Part shown: positions 59,993 to 61,595 of the stretch, piece after piece
Numbering within the stretch: the stretch's first letter is position 1
How the letters are laid out: each line of letters starts with the position of its first letter
Assembly: GCA_016930435.1 (NCBI GenBank)
Contig: JAFGGQ010000148.1
Location: 1-61,595, forward strand
Reading direction: 5' to 3'
DNA: 61,595 nucleotides
From: a bacterium
GTDB taxonomy: Bacteria; UBP14; UBA6098; JAFGQG01
Notes under the pieces: generated by a model
Database searches by the model: none
The model's input: the letters and a program-made list of their open reading frames with translations, nothing else
Told to the model about the DNA's origin: nothing
Made by a program: the position numbers and the translations under genes

Positions 59993-61595
59993 ATGGATTT
60001 GAATTTAAGAACAAAAATATACCAGGTTGTTTTATTGTTATTATTATTACTGGTTTTTGCCGGAAATGTTAAGGCGGAGTCACCAGCAGAACTTGATTTC
60101 TTGCAGTACAAGGCTCTTAATATTCCCTTAAAAGCTTCACCGGGTTTCATTTATAATCTTGACCCCTTCGATCTGGACCCCGATTTTTGGGAATCTTATC
60201 AAATGATCTCGGGGTATTATTACTTCAAGGGGAAGGATTACCTGAATTCTGTATCCGCTTTCTCCAAGGTCATTCATTCGCAACTAAGCAACAATGAAAA
60301 AGAATGGCTTTTTTTCTGGAAGGGCTTAGCGCTCAGTGAGAGTAGAGATCATGAGCTTATCAGGGAGTATTTTGGTAAGCCGCAGGAATTGAACTGGGGG
60401 CAATTCTGGCATGCAAATTACCTCTTCAGCGTGGATAGCAGCGAGAAGGCGATTATTGCGCTTGAAGAACTTTTAGAGAGACCCAAACTTCATGATATGC
60501 TTAAACTGAAAGGGGGTTATCTCTTAGGGCTAACTTATTTTAAGTTGAAGGATTATAAAAAGTCAACAGAAATATTCAAGGATTGCTCTGAGCTTTATCC
60601 GGGAAATGTCTTAGAAGGTGAACTAAATTATAATCTTGGATTAATCAAGTTCAAGGAAGGGGATTATGATGAAGCAATGGTTTACCTCAATAATTCCATA
60701 GAGTTTTATGGAAGAAGCCGTCGTAAAGATGCTCATTGGTGGATCGATGAAACCCAGATCCTGTTGGCTATTGTATATTTTAAGTTGGGGGATTATGAGA
60801 GGTCGCTGGGTTTACTGGCGCAAATGGAGGATACCGGAAATAGGGATTCTCTTGAATATATGCAGGAGATAGAATACTATCAGAAGTTGATAGGGTTGAT
60901 TTCCCAAGCCGCCCCTCCGGAGAGCGTGATTGCCCAAATCGAAGGGCTGCGGGAAAGTTATGCATTTGATCTTTATTTTAAGACAGGGTATCAGTTTTAC
61001 CAAAGAGGCCTATTTAAACAGGCTCAGAATTACTGGCTGGAGAGCCTGATGTTTAATATTTCTGCCCCTTTGAAAGAGCAGGTACTATTTTTTCTGGGGG
61101 AAGCATTCTACCGTACCCGTGATTTCTCAACTGCCGAGGAATACTATAGGCTATCCTTGAATTATTCCCGGGATTATACCTACGATACCTATTATGGCTT
61201 AGCCTGGTCATTATACCGGCAAAGGGATTACAACGATGCTCGGGAGCTATTCAGGATAATCGCTGATTCTACTGAATGGCCATTAGCAGAATATTCGGGT
61301 TATATTTATGCCCGTAGCTTTTACATTACCAAATCTTATTCAAGAGCGATCCGGGAACTCGGTTCTTTTGAGAGGGCTTTCCCTGCGTCAAAATACAAAA
61401 ATGATGTTAGGTATCTTATTGCGGAATGCTGGAATCAATTGGGGGAATTTCAAGCAGCGGCGGAAGCCTATATGGATGTTTGTGAACAACTGGCTGATAA
61501 TAAACATTTAAATGATGCTTTTTTGAAAGCAGTGGGTCTTTTTTTCGACCTTGGTTACTATGGCAGGGTAATCAGCCTGGTGGATTCTCTGGCTA
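59993..61595 (+). CDS. Periplasmic or membrane-attached TPR-repeat protein (3' end outside window)
   Basis: The open frame runs from ATG 59993, immediately after the TAG of the barrel gene, to the window edge (534 codons, no stop). The N-terminal signal or anchor is about residues 8-27 (a Leu-rich run, then AGNVKA). The rest is helical repeats of TPR type. Examples are YYYFKGKDYLNSVSAFSKV, LGLTYFKLKDYKKSTEIFK, YNLGLIKFKEGDYDEAMVYL, AIVYFKLGDYERSLGLL, LGEAFYRTRDFSTAEEYYRL and IAECWNQLGEFQAAAEAYMD. It probably scaffolds protein assembly in the periplasm or at a membrane. Direct coupling to the barrel gene suggests a shared envelope role. The full length and C-terminal domains are unknown. Confidence 0.85.
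   Translation, partial: MDLNLRTKIYQVVLLLLLLLVFAGNVKAESPAELDFLQYKALNIPLKASPGFIYNLDPFDLDPDFWESYQMISGYYYFKGKDYLNSVSAFSKVIHSQLSNNEKEWLFFWKGLALSESRDHELIREYFGKPQELNWGQFWHANYLFSVDSSEKAIIALEELLERPKLHDMLKLKGGYLLGLTYFKLKDYKKSTEIFKDCSELYPGNVLEGELNYNLGLIKFKEGDYDEAMVYLNNSIEFYGRSRRKDAHWWIDETQILLAIVYFKLGDYERSLGLLAQMEDTGNRDSLEYMQEIEYYQKLIGLISQAAPPESVIAQIEGLRESYAFDLYFKTGYQFYQRGLFKQAQNYWLESLMFNISAPLKEQVLFFLGEAFYRTRDFSTAEEYYRLSLNYSRDYTYDTYYGLAWSLYRQRDYNDARELFRIIADSTEWPLAEYSGYIYARSFYITKSYSRAIRELGSFERAFPASKYKNDVRYLIAECWNQLGEFQAAAEAYMDVCEQLADNKHLNDAFLKAVGLFFDLGYYGRVISLVDSLA

Noticed and set aside
1-61595. Prophage, insertion sequence, integron or plasmid features
   Set aside because: No transposase, integrase, terminal inverted repeats or attachment duplication could be seen; conserved housekeeping operons are spread through the whole window.

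Overview
The window is a chromosome segment from a Gram-negative bacterium, most likely an uncultured member of the FCB assemblage outside Bacteroidota itself. Several things support this. There is an ADP-heptose/LPS gene pair and a TonB-dependent receptor. A secreted subtilase ends in a Por/T9SS type A-like sorting tail, and a secreted VWA protein ends in a CHU_C-like tail. The best promoters are ordinary sigma-70 types (TTGACA with TATAAT or TATATT), and ribosome binding sites of the AAGGAGG kind are common, both unlike typical Bacteroidota. No phage, insertion sequence, integrase or CRISPR array is visible. Three features dominate the window: two giant secreted proteins (2896 and 5163 residues) and a set of conserved housekeeping genes.

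Layout. 1-1918: the tail of an unknown gene and a periplasmic 5'-nucleotidase. 2063-10753: a 2896-residue Cys-rich secreted mosaic protein. 10831-12674: a sugar/lipid-type methyltransferase converging on a nucleotide-sugar dehydratase. 12850-16919: mutS2, then an overlapping pair for heptose activation and heptosyl transfer. 16955-18371: a two-gene FAD / 2Fe-2S oxidoreductase unit. 18505-20964: grpE-dnaJ-rsmE behind a consensus promoter. 21202-25050: a secreted VWA/Ig protein. 25287-27641: lon. 27794-32131: a TonB receptor with an upstream beta-propeller lipoprotein. 32301-34098: tRNA-Gln, prs and rplY, closed by a strong terminator. 34316-37668: a P5C dehydrogenase, a pilin-like protein and a dipeptidase. 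37647-41108 (minus): rpe-ffh-rpsP-khpA-trmD. 41371-43281: subtilase. 43429-58920: the 5163-residue Ig-repeat protein. 59210-61595: an outer-membrane-barrel-like protein and a TPR protein that runs off the window.

Most notable. The 5163-residue protein holds about 50 Ig-like (Big_1/invasin-like) domains by my reading. From domain 5 to domain 46 two sub-types alternate without a break (A, B, A, B), so the real unit is a dyad of about 200 residues. Domains 11-20 align one for one with domains 21-30, which indicates an old duplication of a ten-domain block. Three early A-type domains (5, 7, 9) carry Arg/Lys-rich insertions at the same position. The 2896-residue protein is built from three 'sandwich' cassettes, with the same flanking Ig-like domains around different central domains, followed by a tandem duplicated three-domain cassette. 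Some of its internal repeats are almost identical in DNA and differ only at silent sites, a sign of recent gene conversion.

How the genes may work together. The heptose genes, the dehydratase and the methyltransferase point to an envelope polysaccharide. The giant proteins, subtilase, VWA protein, propeller lipoprotein, TonB receptor, barrel and TPR protein suggest a large cell-surface apparatus. The functional links between them are inferred from position only.
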